Assembly: GCA_949373085.1 (NCBI GenBank)
Contig: CASICJ010000055.1
Span: 1 to 43,437 of the forward strand
Direction of reading: 5' to 3'
From: an uncultured Verrucomicrobiales bacterium
Lineage (GTDB): Bacteria > Verrucomicrobiota > Verrucomicrobiia > Verrucomicrobiales > Akkermansiaceae
Length of the DNA stretch: 43,437 bases
Shown here piece by piece: positions 16,569 to 27,565 of the stretch. The notes beneath the pieces are model-generated. The model was not told the origin of the DNA. It was given only the letters and a program-made list of their open reading frames with translations, and did not search any database. Position 1 is the first letter of the stretch. Every line of letters starts with the position of its first letter. The translations under genes and the position numbers were made by a program.

Positions 16569-19500
16569 ATGAAAAAGCAGACACTCAATAGACTCATCCT
16601 AGGCAGCGTCGTTGGCATGCTGGCGCAGCTTGAGGCTAAGCCTCCTGTTAATTTTAGCGCGCCCGTAACGATCGCCGCGCCCCAAGAAAAGAAGGCTGGT
16701 CCGAAAAAGAAAAAGCCTGCGGCTCCGAAACGCAAACTTTCTCGTGGAGTCCTCACTCCAATGGACCCCGAAAGTGTCGCTTTTAAGATGAAGCCCGCTC
16801 CGAAGGAGCTCGCGATCAACCAAGGCGATAGCGTCGTCATTATCGGATCTGGCATGGCCTCTCGGATGAACCATTTCCCTCATTTTGAGACCGAGCTCTA
16901 CCTCCGCTTCCCCGAAAAAAACATTAAAATTCGTAACATGGGCGACGAGGGGAACACTCCAGGCTTCCGCCCCCACCCTGGCCGTAACCAGGATGACCAA
17001 TACGCCTTCCCTGGTGCTAAAGAACTTTTGCCCAAAGAACTGCAAACCGCCTCAAGCCCGGCTGGCCATTTTGAAACCCCGGACCAGTGGCTGACTCGCC
17101 TTGGAGCCGACACCATCATTGCCTTTTTCGGATACAATTCGTCCTTTGCGGGTCCCGCTGAACTTGATCGTTACAAGTCCGAGCTTCAGGCCTTCATCCG
17201 CCACACCCTCTCGCAAAAGTACAACGGCGAATCAATTCCGCAGCTTGCCTTGGTCTCACCCACTACGGTGCAAGATCTCTCTGATCAATTCAGCGTTCCT
17301 GATGGTTCGGCCATCAACAAAAATCTCGCGCTATACACGAAAGCCACCCAAGAGATTGCCGCAGCCAATGGCGCTCTTTTTGTAGATGCTTTTTCCGAGA
17401 CCAAAAGCTGGTCTGGAGACCTCACCATCGATGGTGCTCTCCTTAACGATGCGGGATATCAGAAGCTGGCACCGATGCTAGCCGACGAAATCTTTGGTAA
17501 GGGAAAGATAAAAGAGAACAAGCGACCATCCGTCCACACCGCGGTGGTCGAAAAAAACTTCATGTGGCTCAACAACTTCAAGGTCCCGAACGGGGTTCAC
17601 GTGTATGGCCGTCGTTATAATCCCTTCGGGCCGGATAACTATCCTTTCGAGCTAAAGAAGACCCGTCAGATGACTGCAAATCGTGATCAAGCGATTTGGG
17701 CTACCTTGCAAGATAAGCCCTTCGACCTCGTGGCCGCTGATTCCAAGACCATCGAGCTCCCACCAGTCAAATCCAACTACAGACCGAGCGGGAAGAATGG
17801 CACGGTCGACTACCTCGAAGGCAAGGTTGCGGAGACAAAAATTGCAACTCCCGAGGGCTACAAGATCGACCTCTTCGCATCGGAAAAAACTTTCCCTGAC
17901 CTCAAGAACCCCGTCCAGATTGCCTTTGATAATAAGGGACGTCTTTGGGTCTCAACCATGGAAAGCTACCCACACTACCGCATCGGCGATGCCCGCCCTA
18001 AGGATAAGCTCCTCATCTTTGAGGACACCGACAATGATGGGGTCGCCGACAAACAAATCGTCTTCGCTGATGATCTTCACATTCCGATCGGCTTCGAGAT
18101 CTCACACGATGGTGTTTACGTTTCTCAAAGCGGAAGCTTGGTCCGTCTACAGGACACAAACGGAGATGATAAATACGACGTCTCGGAACTCCTCCTGAGC
18201 GGATTCGACGATCACGACACCCACCACGCCATCTCGGCATTCTGCGCTGACCCCAGCGGTGCCTTTGTGATGAACGAGGGAGTGTTCCTTCACTCAAACA
18301 CCGAGAGCGTTTATGGGCCCGAGCGGGGAACCAACGGCGGCTTCTGGCGCTACAGCCCACAACGTAAAAACATCCTACGTTACGCACAGTATAGCATCCC
18401 AAACCCATGGGGTGTCGCCTTTGACGATTACGGTCAGGACTTTTTTCTCCACACCTCCGGACCTTCAATGACCTGGATGCTCCCCGGGACCGTTAAAGCA
18501 CGATACGGCGCAAACTTCAGAGCTCCCGACCTTCTCACCAGCAATAAGGTCCGCCCTACCTCGGGAATCGAACTCGTCTCTAGTCGCCACTTCCCTGATG
18601 AAGCCCAAGGAGATATCCTCATCAATAATAACATCGGCTACCTCGGAGCGAAGCAGCACAAACTGATCGAAAATGAAACCGGCTTCACCACGCAGTATGT
18701 TCAGGACCTCTACGTTTCAAAGGACCTGAACTTCCGGCCCGTCGATCTCGAGTTTGCCCCGGACGGTTCTCTCTACGTTGCTGACTGGCAAAACGCCCTC
18801 ATCGGTCACATGCAGCACAGCGCACGTGACCCCCTCCGCGACCACGAGCACGGCCGGATCTACCGCGTGACCTACCCCTCGCGCCCTTTGGTTAAGCCGG
18901 CCACGGTCGACGGCGCCTCAATCGATCAACTTCTCGCCAACCTGACTCTCCCTGAGTATCGCACTCGCTATCGCACTCGTCGCGAACTTCGCGAGCGCGA
19001 TGGCGTAAAAGTTGCCAAAGCCGCTAGCGCATGGGCTACCAAACAAAGCGATCACCGGCTCAAACTTGAAGCACTCTGGGTGACTTGGGGAGCCGACCAG
19101 CTCGATGCTGATCTCCTCAACGAGCTCTCTCAGTCCAATGACCATCGCATCCGCGCGGCTGCGGTCCGCGTTGCTCGTTTTAATGAGCACAAGCTTGCCA
19201 ACCTGACCGAGATCCTTTCCCGAGCAGCAAACGATGATCACGGTCGCGTCCGTCTCGAGTCTATCGCTGCCGCCTCATACCTTCCTGCAAACCAAGGGCT
19301 CGCTGTCCTCGCGATCGCTGAGGCGAAGGGCATTGATTCCACCATGAAACAAAGCTTCGAATTTGCTGCGAATGTCTTCTCAGGAAGCGCCATCAAAGGG
19401 GAGGTCGCCAAAAAGGTCACCGCCCCCAAGCACCTTTCAAGGGAAGATGCCGCTCGCTTCGTCAAGGGAGCTGAGGTTTACGGTCGAGAGGCTCACTGCA

Positions 19501-19856
19501 CCACCTGCCACCAACCCGATGGCAAAGGATTACCCGGCTCCGGCTTCCCACCACTGAATGGAACGAAGTGGGCTGAAGGCGATTCAGACCGCCTGATCAA
19601 ACTCACCTTGAAAGGTCTCATGGGACCCATCGAAGTGGCAGGTAAGAAATACCCGGGCCAAGTTCCCATGACTCCCTTCGAGTCCCTTCTCAATAATGAT
19701 GAGATTGCCTCGGTCCTGACCTATGTTCGTAATTCCTTTGGAAACAACTCCTCCCCCATCCGGCCGGATGAGGTGAAAAAAGTTCGCGATGAAATCAAGG
19801 GTAAGCAGGGACTCTATAGCCCTGATGAACTGCTCGAGGCGCACCCCATGAGGTAG
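16569..19856 (+). CDS. PVC-type heme-binding protein: SGNH-like + dehydrogenase propeller + HEAT + cytochrome c
   Basis: From ATG 16569 (MKKQTLNRLILGSVVG, a signal peptide; the frame is open to 16521) the product is 1095 residues. A Lys/Pro-rich linker precedes an SGNH/GDSL-hydrolase-like domain (~70-320). That domain has no GDS(L) nucleophile motif (it reads IIGSGMASRM), and the usual DGxHL near its end is DGALLNDAGY, so it may be inactive. A membrane-bound-dehydrogenase-type beta-propeller follows (~430-770), then alpha-helical HEAT-like repeats (~780-940), then a cytochrome c domain with C977-T-T-C980-H981 and a probable axial Met in 'VPMTPF'. This order is typical of large PVC 'heme-binding CxxCH' proteins, thought to be exported redox proteins of unknown substrate. 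A perfect terminator follows. Confidence 0.9.
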   Translation: MKKQTLNRLILGSVVGMLAQLEAKPPVNFSAPVTIAAPQEKKAGPKKKKPAAPKRKLSRGVLTPMDPESVAFKMKPAPKELAINQGDSVVIIGSGMASRMNHFPHFETELYLRFPEKNIKIRNMGDEGNTPGFRPHPGRNQDDQYAFPGAKELLPKELQTASSPAGHFETPDQWLTRLGADTIIAFFGYNSSFAGPAELDRYKSELQAFIRHTLSQKYNGESIPQLALVSPTTVQDLSDQFSVPDGSAINKNLALYTKATQEIAAANGALFVDAFSETKSWSGDLTIDGALLNDAGYQKLAPMLADEIFGKGKIKENKRPSVHTAVVEKNFMWLNNFKVPNGVHVYGRRYNPFGPDNYPFELKKTRQMTANRDQAIWATLQDKPFDLVAADSKTIELPPVKSNYRPSGKNGTVDYLEGKVAETKIATPEGYKIDLFASEKTFPDLKNPVQIAFDNKGRLWVSTMESYPHYRIGDARPKDKLLIFEDTDNDGVADKQIVFADDLHIPIGFEISHDGVYVSQSGSLVRLQDTNGDDKYDVSELLLSGFDDHDTHHAISAFCADPSGAFVMNEGVFLHSNTESVYGPERGTNGGFWRYSPQRKNILRYAQYSIPNPWGVAFDDYGQDFFLHTSGPSMTWMLPGTVKARYGANFRAPDLLTSNKVRPTSGIELVSSRHFPDEAQGDILINNNIGYLGAKQHKLIENETGFTTQYVQDLYVSKDLNFRPVDLEFAPDGSLYVADWQNALIGHMQHSARDPLRDHEHGRIYRVTYPSRPLVKPATVDGASIDQLLANLTLPEYRTRYRTRRELRERDGVKVAKAASAWATKQSDHRLKLEALWVTWGADQLDADLLNELSQSNDHRIRAAAVRVARFNEHKLANLTEILSRAANDDHGRVRLESIAAASYLPANQGLAVLAIAEAKGIDSTMKQSFEFAANVFSGSAIKGEVAKKVTAPKHLSREDAARFVKGAEVYGREAHCTTCHQPDGKGLPGSGFPPLNGTKWAEGDSDRLIKLTLKGLMGPIEVAGKKYPGQVPMTPFESLLNNDEIASVLTYVRNSFGNNSSPIRPDEVKKVRDEIKGKQGLYSPDELLEAHPMR

Positions 19857-19900
19857 CACACCAACAGGACGGAAGAAGCAATTCTTCCCACTCAATTTTC

Positions 19901-19935
19901 AGGGCGGCCAGCTTCATGGCCGCCCTTATTTTTTA
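19901..19935 (+). terminator. Rho-independent terminator, possibly bidirectional
   Basis: A perfect 10-bp stem (agggcggcca with tggccgccct, 19901-19910 and 19917-19926) and a 6-nt loop are followed by TATTTTTT. It ends the heme-protein gene and also sits 40 nt past the stop of the convergent oxidoreductase gene. Confidence 0.9.
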
Positions 19936-19974
19936 ACTAGAATCCGAAATAGAAGAAGCTCATCTTGAGACTCC

Positions 19975-21435
19975 TTACACTTTTCCAAGCGCAGGGACCT
20001 CAAAGCCTTTACGATTCGAATCCTTTAGAAGAGCATTAGCCACTGCGGCATTATCTCCAACGTGCTTCTCAGCCTTAGGATCAAATTTCAGCCAAGGACC
20101 AACAACATACTCAGCCCCATCTTTGGGAACCCCTACTCCATCAGCCATGATGCTGTGAAGTTTTCCAAAGTGTTCCGCGGCAGGAGCATTATCTCCAAAG
20201 CGACCGGCCTTAGCATTGAAAGGAACCTTATCACCGAGACGGTACGAGTTATTCATGAGGTGACCCAGGACGCAGCCGTAATGGGCCTCGAGAACATTCC
20301 CGTTCGCCATTTCAGGTTTCCCTTCGCGGCAGGCAGTGATGAAACTTCCCCAGTTCCCTCCCGGGGTAACATCTCCCTGGGGAACTTTGACGGACTCGCC
20401 TTTTTTGGAACCAGGCGCATAGTATTTATTGCGAATGATACGACCGCCATCTTCGAAGTAGTATTCATTCTCAACCTGACGCTCGTAACCTTTGTAGTTC
20501 ACGTTACGGACATTGAAGAAGGCCCATTGCCCGTTCGGATATTCCGCCATCCCCATCATGGTATTGGGTGTTTCACCTTGGTCATTCCATTGAAAACGCC
20601 CACCCATCGACATGACACGAGTCGGGTTCGTTTGATCTTCATCAAGAGCCCAAGCCGCAACGTCGAGCTGATGGGTTCCTTGATTATTCATGTCACCATT
20701 ACCGGTCTTCCAAAACCAGTGCCAATCGTAGTGAGCATAGTTCGCGTGATAGTCATCAAGCTGCGCGGGACCACGCCAAAGGTTCCAGTCGAGATTTTCG
20801 GGCGGAGCAGCGACCTTATCGAAGCCGATACCACCTCGCGGCTTGCAACAATAGCCATAGGAAATCTTGAGGCGGCCAAACTTCCCAGCACGGATCGCTT
20901 CACTTAATCCTGCAATTCCAGCATCGGAGCGACGTTGCGTTCCGTGCTGAATGACAACCCCGTATTTTTGCTGAGCCTCGACGCAGATACGCCCCTCCGC
21001 AACGTCATGGCTCATCGGCTTCTCTACATAGACGTGCTTACCCGCCTGCGCTGCCCAAATCGTCATCAGCGAGTGCCAGTGATTGGGGGTGGCAATAGAC
21101 AGGGCATCGAGATTCTTATCAGCCAAAGCTTCACGCACATCGGAAACTCCCTTGGTAGTGAAGGGCAGACCTTTGCCTTCGACTTTTTTACGAAGATCGG
21201 CCATCCGCTGAGCGAGAACCTTCTTATCAGGATCAATCAAATAGGCGATCTCGACCCCTTTTTGCCCAAGAAACCCATCAATATGGCTTTTTCCCCGGCC
21301 ATTTAGTCCAGCGACGGCAAGGCGGAGGCGGTTGTTTGCCCCGATGATTTGTGCACCGGCGATTCCACCGGAAATGAAAGGCGCAACACCAGCGGCGAGA
21401 GTGGATTTGAGGAAGTGACGGCGTTTGTTGATCAT
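19975..21435 (-). CDS. Gfo/Idh/MocA-family oxidoreductase, Tat-exported
   Basis: This NAD(P)-dependent sugar/inositol-type oxidoreductase family member is 486 residues from ATG 21435; the frame extends to 21486, but the inner start gives the leader MINKRRHFLKSTLAAGVAP with a clean twin-arginine motif. The Rossmann fold begins 'RLAVAGLNGRGKSHIDGF'. The catalytic 'VEKPMSHD' follows 'AGKHVY', and 'WHWFWKTGNGDMNNQGTHQLDVAAWAL' is typical of the large PVC/Bacteroidetes clade of exported members. Export by Tat fits folding with cofactor in the cytosol. Substrate unknown. It is transcribed in the same direction as the alkaline phosphatase, whose stop lies 72 nt upstream of this start. Confidence 0.9.
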   Translation of the reverse strand: MINKRRHFLKSTLAAGVAPFISGGIAGAQIIGANNRLRLAVAGLNGRGKSHIDGFLGQKGVEIAYLIDPDKKVLAQRMADLRKKVEGKGLPFTTKGVSDVREALADKNLDALSIATPNHWHSLMTIWAAQAGKHVYVEKPMSHDVAEGRICVEAQQKYGVVIQHGTQRRSDAGIAGLSEAIRAGKFGRLKISYGYCCKPRGGIGFDKVAAPPENLDWNLWRGPAQLDDYHANYAHYDWHWFWKTGNGDMNNQGTHQLDVAAWALDEDQTNPTRVMSMGGRFQWNDQGETPNTMMGMAEYPNGQWAFFNVRNVNYKGYERQVENEYYFEDGGRIIRNKYYAPGSKKGESVKVPQGDVTPGGNWGSFITACREGKPEMANGNVLEAHYGCVLGHLMNNSYRLGDKVPFNAKAGRFGDNAPAAEHFGKLHSIMADGVGVPKDGAEYVVGPWLKFDPKAEKHVGDNAAVANALLKDSNRKGFEVPALGKV

Positions 21436-21507
21436 GGTTTTAAAACAAGTTACTCGGAAGATGAAGAAGACTCCCCCAAAGAGCAAGAAGGGAAACCAAA
21501 TCCGCGA

Positions 21508-22914
21508 TTACAAGAGAAGTCTAAGAAGACTGTCTCGAACTGAATCATTCCTCACGAGACCAGAAAACTCCCCGGCACCCGGTCCAATAGAGGTGAGCTG
21601 GGTGGGGTCAGAGGTGTGGCAGATTCCGGTCCAACCCACCCCGGTGACGTTACCGACGATTTGCCCCAGCAGGCCGACCGGATTAGAAAGTTGATGACTC
21701 CATTCAGTCACCTTCTTCCCGGCGCAACGATCCATGAGAGCATCCAACTCCTGAGATGAAGGTTTAAATCCATAGATCGCTTCCATAAGCTGACCGAGAT
21801 CCCCTGCCGTTTTCGTTTTAGTCTGCTGCCAGCGCTGAAGGAAAAATTCAGCGGATCCTTTAATTTTAGCGATTTTGGAAAAAGACTCATCGGTTTGACG
21901 ATAGCCTGCTCCAGTTCCATTTAACCCTGGGTTGGCATTGCCGTGATCACTTGTCAAAACAACAAGAATATCATCACGGCCACCGATCATCGCTAGAACT
22001 TTGGCAACCGCATCGTCAAACGCCATCTGCTCGTGCAAAATTGCGCCAATATCATTTTTGTGTGCGGCATGATCAATTCTAGCCCCTTCGATCTGAAGCA
22101 AGAAAGAGGCGTCATCATCAAGGAAACGAGACACGGCTGCTTCACTCATCTCGGCAAGAGTCGGAATCACCTTCTGCATCTCCTTGTTCTGATCACGATC
22201 AATTGTATAGGGAATATATCCTGGAGAAAAAGTCCCCAAAATCTTCCGCGACTTTGATTTCAAAAGACCATTCCGTGATTTCACAACATCATATTTTTCA
22301 CGCGCAAAGCTCCCAAAAAGATCCTTCTTATCTTGCCGTTTTTTAGGGTCAAAAAACTTGGACCCTCCTCCTAAGATCACGTCGACCCGGTTTAGGTATT
22401 GCGTAGCAATCGCATCTTCTTGCCCCCTCTTGAGAACTGATGACGCAAAACCCGCCGGAGTGGCATGCGTAATACTTGCCGTCGAAACTAAGCCAAGCCT
22501 AACTTGCTCCTTCTCAAGAATCTCGCCAATCGACTCTAGTCGTTTGCCATTTTCATCGAAGTTAATCTGGCCGTTTGGCACTCGTTTCCCAGAACTCCAA
22601 GCTGACGAAGCGGCAGCTGAGTCTGTGACCATAGAGCTCGAGGAGGCTGTATCCATTAAACCGAGAACCGCCTCACCCCCAGCAAGCAATTCCCACCAGG
22701 AAGTCCCTTTACCTCGCACCTGATTTGAAAACGCCTCGGTCATCGAGAGCACTCCTTGGCTCATCCCATCGGAAACACAGAAGATGATACCACGCGGCTT
22801 TTTACGGATCGTCTTTGCCCCAGAACCTTCCTGCCCCTGAACAAGCCCCGTCAACACACCCGTAGCTCCTCCGGCCAGACTTCCCTGCAGCAAATGACGA
22901 CGTGTGTAGCTCAT
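21508..22914 (-). CDS. Alkaline phosphatase (PhoA family), Tat-exported
   Basis: This periplasmic phosphomonoesterase is 468 residues from ATG 22914; the open frame reaches 22998, but the inner start yields MSYTRRHLLQGSLAGG, a twin-arginine leader. Key residues are the metal ligand D49 in 'FCVSDGMSQG', the nucleophile in 'VTDSAAASSAW' (D98-S99), 'GARIDHAAHKND' and 'TSDHGNAN', the metal-binding Asp/His sets of the family. All sites look intact, so it should release phosphate from organic phosphates. It is co-directional with the downstream oxidoreductase. No Pho box was recognised upstream. Confidence 0.92.
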   Translation of the reverse strand: MSYTRRHLLQGSLAGGATGVLTGLVQGQEGSGAKTIRKKPRGIIFCVSDGMSQGVLSMTEAFSNQVRGKGTSWWELLAGGEAVLGLMDTASSSSMVTDSAAASSAWSSGKRVPNGQINFDENGKRLESIGEILEKEQVRLGLVSTASITHATPAGFASSVLKRGQEDAIATQYLNRVDVILGGGSKFFDPKKRQDKKDLFGSFAREKYDVVKSRNGLLKSKSRKILGTFSPGYIPYTIDRDQNKEMQKVIPTLAEMSEAAVSRFLDDDASFLLQIEGARIDHAAHKNDIGAILHEQMAFDDAVAKVLAMIGGRDDILVVLTSDHGNANPGLNGTGAGYRQTDESFSKIAKIKGSAEFFLQRWQQTKTKTAGDLGQLMEAIYGFKPSSQELDALMDRCAGKKVTEWSHQLSNPVGLLGQIVGNVTGVGWTGICHTSDPTQLTSIGPGAGEFSGLVRNDSVRDSLLRLLL

Positions 22915-23078
22915 ATGGAGACTAGATACCTCAATGAGAAAATTACGCGATCTGGAAAGTTCATATTTAAAAAAAAATCGACCCACTTCGAACCACAAGC
23001 TTTCGCCCCGGAGAGAGAAGCCTCACTCGATAATCTTCGATCCCCGACTATCCGGCACCCCACGGAAATACCAGAGAT

Positions 23079-24230
23079 CTAAGAAGGCACCCTCGTTGAA
23101 GTGAGCCCATCGCTGGGCTCCGGAGGATGATCTTTGATAAAGGACACAACCTCTTTGACTTCATCGCTCAGAAGAAGCATCTCATGGTAATGTCGTCCCT
23201 TCGAGAGGCTCTGGATCGTCTCCCATAGTGGTGTTTCACTTGTATACCGTTCAGTGCCAAGAAACACCATCGGACTCACTTCTTGATAGCTAGCGTAGTG
23301 GTTTTGACAGGCATCTTGGAAAATTTCCTGTGTTGTTCCAGCTCGGCCGGGAGCAAAGATGATTCCATATCGCGCGATCGCAAGGAGGCCGTCTTCACGA
23401 ATGCTATTCGAAAAATACTTCGCGATGTGGTTTGCAAACATGTTGGTCGGCTCATGACCGTAAAACCAAGTCGGAATTGCAAGACTTGAGTAACCAGTCG
23501 GATACGTTTCAATGACTCGATTAGCAGCATCGATATATCCGTCATCGGTATAATTGGGAGCAGTTGAGAGGTCATCAAGAATTGCATCCAACTCAGCTTC
23601 GCTAGCATCAGCAAGATATGCCCCTAGGTTGGCAGCCTCCATGATTCCCGGGCCACCACCACTCGCGATAAAGTAACCGGCAGCAGTTAACTCTCGGGCC
23701 AGATGAGCGACTTTCCTAAAAGATGGATCATCCCGCCCGGTGCTGTGCCCCCCCATGATAGCGACCACTTTCTTCACGCCATCTTTTTCAACACGACCTT
23801 CAAGAAGGTCCGTTAAGCCATCATCAATCGCATGGTCGTGAAGTCGTTCCGCTAATGCCTCGATAATATCCGGATTCTTTTTCCCATACTTCACGAAGTG
23901 GTCATAAATCTTCTTATCCAAGCTCTGATCATCTTCCTGCGTCCACCCCTCCATGAGCTCTTCCCGGGTGTAAAGTTCGGGGCGATAGGGATTAAAAGGT
24001 AGATTGGAAAATTCAGGGAAAACCAGAGCTCCCTTATCCATCAGATCAGAAACCGAAACCTCAGCCGGGAAACGACAGCCAAGAAAAACCGCACCATTGC
24101 AGTCGAGCTCTTTCCACGGAAGACTTGCCTGGCGTAAATCCAAGCCCTGAATGACAGAACAATTCAGCTTACCTCGAGATCGGGCGATTCGATCAAGAGA
24201 ATCAATTTCTCGTATAACAGAACATTTCAT
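23079..24230 (-). CDS. LOG-family (nucleotide phosphoribohydrolase-like) protein
   Basis: This 383-residue protein has a Rossmann-type LOG domain in its C-terminal two thirds. 'VVAIMGGHSTGRDDPSFRKV', 'FIASGGGPGIMEAANLGAYLA' and 'IIFAPGRAGTTQEIFQDA' correspond to the family's binding motifs. The usual PGGxGTxxE is PGRAGTTQE here, with the catalytic-type Glu kept. Residues 1-120 are an extra N-terminal part. Characterised LOG/PpnN relatives hydrolyse nucleoside 5'-monophosphates to base and ribose 5-phosphate; older annotations say 'lysine decarboxylase-like'. It overlaps hpt by 4 bp, which suggests coupling to purine salvage. The exact substrate is not predictable. Confidence 0.85.
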   Translation of the reverse strand: MKCSVIREIDSLDRIARSRGKLNCSVIQGLDLRQASLPWKELDCNGAVFLGCRFPAEVSVSDLMDKGALVFPEFSNLPFNPYRPELYTREELMEGWTQEDDQSLDKKIYDHFVKYGKKNPDIIEALAERLHDHAIDDGLTDLLEGRVEKDGVKKVVAIMGGHSTGRDDPSFRKVAHLARELTAAGYFIASGGGPGIMEAANLGAYLADASEAELDAILDDLSTAPNYTDDGYIDAANRVIETYPTGYSSLAIPTWFYGHEPTNMFANHIAKYFSNSIREDGLLAIARYGIIFAPGRAGTTQEIFQDACQNHYASYQEVSPMVFLGTERYTSETPLWETIQSLSKGRHYHEMLLLSDEVKEVVSFIKDHPPEPSDGLTSTRVPS

Positions 24231-24769
24231 GAGGAAATTATTGAGGGATCAAGCACACCGACGTAGGGCAAATTACGATACTTCCCGTCGAAATCGAGGC
24301 CGTATCCAACGACAAATTCATCCCCAATTTCAAAGCCTGAATAATCCGCCTCCACCTCTTGGGCACGTTTCTTATCTTTAGTAAGTAAGACACAAGTCTT
24401 CACTTCCCTCGCACCCATTTCGCGGAGCTTCGCCGTCACCGCAGCCAAAGTCCGACCGGTATCAAGAATATCGTCAATCAAAAGAACACAGCGACCATTT
24501 ACGTCGGGTAGTTTACGATCGAGGAAATCAACCTGCCCAGAACTCTCGGTTCCGCCATGATAACTCGCAACATTCAGACATTCGACCTCAAGTCTCAAGG
24601 GAACCCTCCGCAACAGATCTGCCATAAAAACGAAGGCTCCCTTCAGAAGGGCCACGACCTGTAGTGAATCCTCATCGGCAAAATCCGCATGAACTTTTCG
24701 CGCGATCACGTCGAGTCTCTTCTCGATCACTTCTTCAGCGATCAGCACTTTTGCGATATCTTCATGCAT
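24227..24769 (-). CDS. hpt: Hypoxanthine phosphoribosyltransferase
   Basis: Hpt salvages hypoxanthine/guanine with PRPP to give IMP/GMP. The length of 180 residues is standard. 'LLKGAFVFMADLLRR' (~41-55) and the PRPP-binding loop 'VLLIDDILDTGRTL' (~95-108) are both present, as are 'DEFVVGYGLDFDGKYRNLPYVG' (base-binding segment) and a normal C-terminus. The ATG at 24769 is the only sensible start. The stop overlaps the LOG-family gene start (ATGA), so the two form one transcription unit. A 12-bp palindrome (24788-24799) lies 19 nt before the start; its meaning is unknown. Confidence 0.95.
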   Translation of the reverse strand: MHEDIAKVLIAEEVIEKRLDVIARKVHADFADEDSLQVVALLKGAFVFMADLLRRVPLRLEVECLNVASYHGGTESSGQVDFLDRKLPDVNGRCVLLIDDILDTGRTLAAVTAKLREMGAREVKTCVLLTKDKKRAQEVEADYSGFEIGDEFVVGYGLDFDGKYRNLPYVGVLDPSIISS

Positions 24770-24913
24770 CTAACTGAAATAAGTAACTCTATCGATAGAA
24801 GTCGATGAAAACTAAAAAAATCTCTCATCATCTCCCATGATATTTGAAGAATTTCTCAATCCCCGATAGACTTTAGCAAACAAGCACTCCTGCCTTCACA
24901 ATCACTTCAAGAC

Positions 24914-24941
24914 GAAAAAAGCCCGGAGAAAAACTCCGAGC
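24914..24941 (-). terminator. Rho-independent terminator of katG
   Basis: On the minus strand, GCTCGGAG, a TTTTT loop and CTCCGGGC form an 8-bp stem with one wobble, followed by six T residues. It starts 27 nt beyond the katG stop codon. Confidence 0.85.
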
Positions 24942-24968
24942 TTTGGAAGCCTTAACAGCAAGCTTCGC

Positions 24969-27323
<2,355 letters not shown>

Positions 27324-27363
27324 TTAGCAATTTCGCTTAAATGCGATTGATCTAAAAATGACG

Positions 27364-27369
27364 ATTATA
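27364..27369 (-). promoter_or_regulatory. Candidate -10 box of katG
   Basis: A perfect TATAAT on the minus strand would place transcription start near 27357, giving a leader of about 37 nt. No good -35 is found 16-18 nt upstream. The partly symmetric TCGCTTAAATGCGA lies just downstream (27333-27346) and could be an operator for peroxide control, but it matches no regulator consensus I can name with confidence. Confidence 0.35.
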
Positions 27370-27471
27370 AAAAATTCGTCAATAACCCTTGTAGACTCGA
27401 ACAACAAACCATTGAGAATGAAGCTTTAAACGCCAATTTTTTAACAAGAGGGCCTGTCAGAGAAGGAGGAA

Positions 27472-27488
27472 CTGGGAACGGTTCCCAG
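27472..27488. repeat. Perfect 8-bp-arm palindrome between katG and gnd
   Basis: CTGGGAAC and GTTCCCAG flank a single G. It is located after the gnd terminator and upstream of katG. It has no T tract on either side, so it is more like a protein-binding site or a remnant of structured sequence than a terminator. Confidence 0.5.
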
Positions 27489-27509
27489 AGATTTCCTGCG
27501 ACGGGACAA

Positions 27510-27542
27510 GAAAAACGGCGCTCCCCGATTTAAAGAGCACCG
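27510..27542 (-). terminator. Rho-independent terminator of gnd
   Basis: On the minus strand CGGTGCTC pairs with GAGCGCCG (one wobble) across an 11-nt loop, followed by TTTTTC. It lies 23 nt past the gnd stop codon. Confidence 0.8.
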
Positions 27543-27565
27543 CCTTAAAAAGTATTAAATCCGCT

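Noticed and set aside
20062-20907. 281-residue plus-strand open frame opposite the Gfo/Idh/MocA gene
   Set aside because: It is wholly antisense to a well-supported oxidoreductase, has low-complexity composition and no family pattern.
23079-24230. Lysine decarboxylase annotation for the LOG protein
   Set aside because: The GGGPGxMEA and PGxxGTxxE motifs define LOG-type nucleotide hydrolases; the decarboxylase name is a historical mislabel.
24788-24799. Perfect 12-bp palindrome TCTATCGATAGA upstream of hpt
   Set aside because: A 12-bp palindrome is expected about ten times by chance in 43 kb and this one has no flanking structure or promoter; kept only as a remark in the hpt entry.
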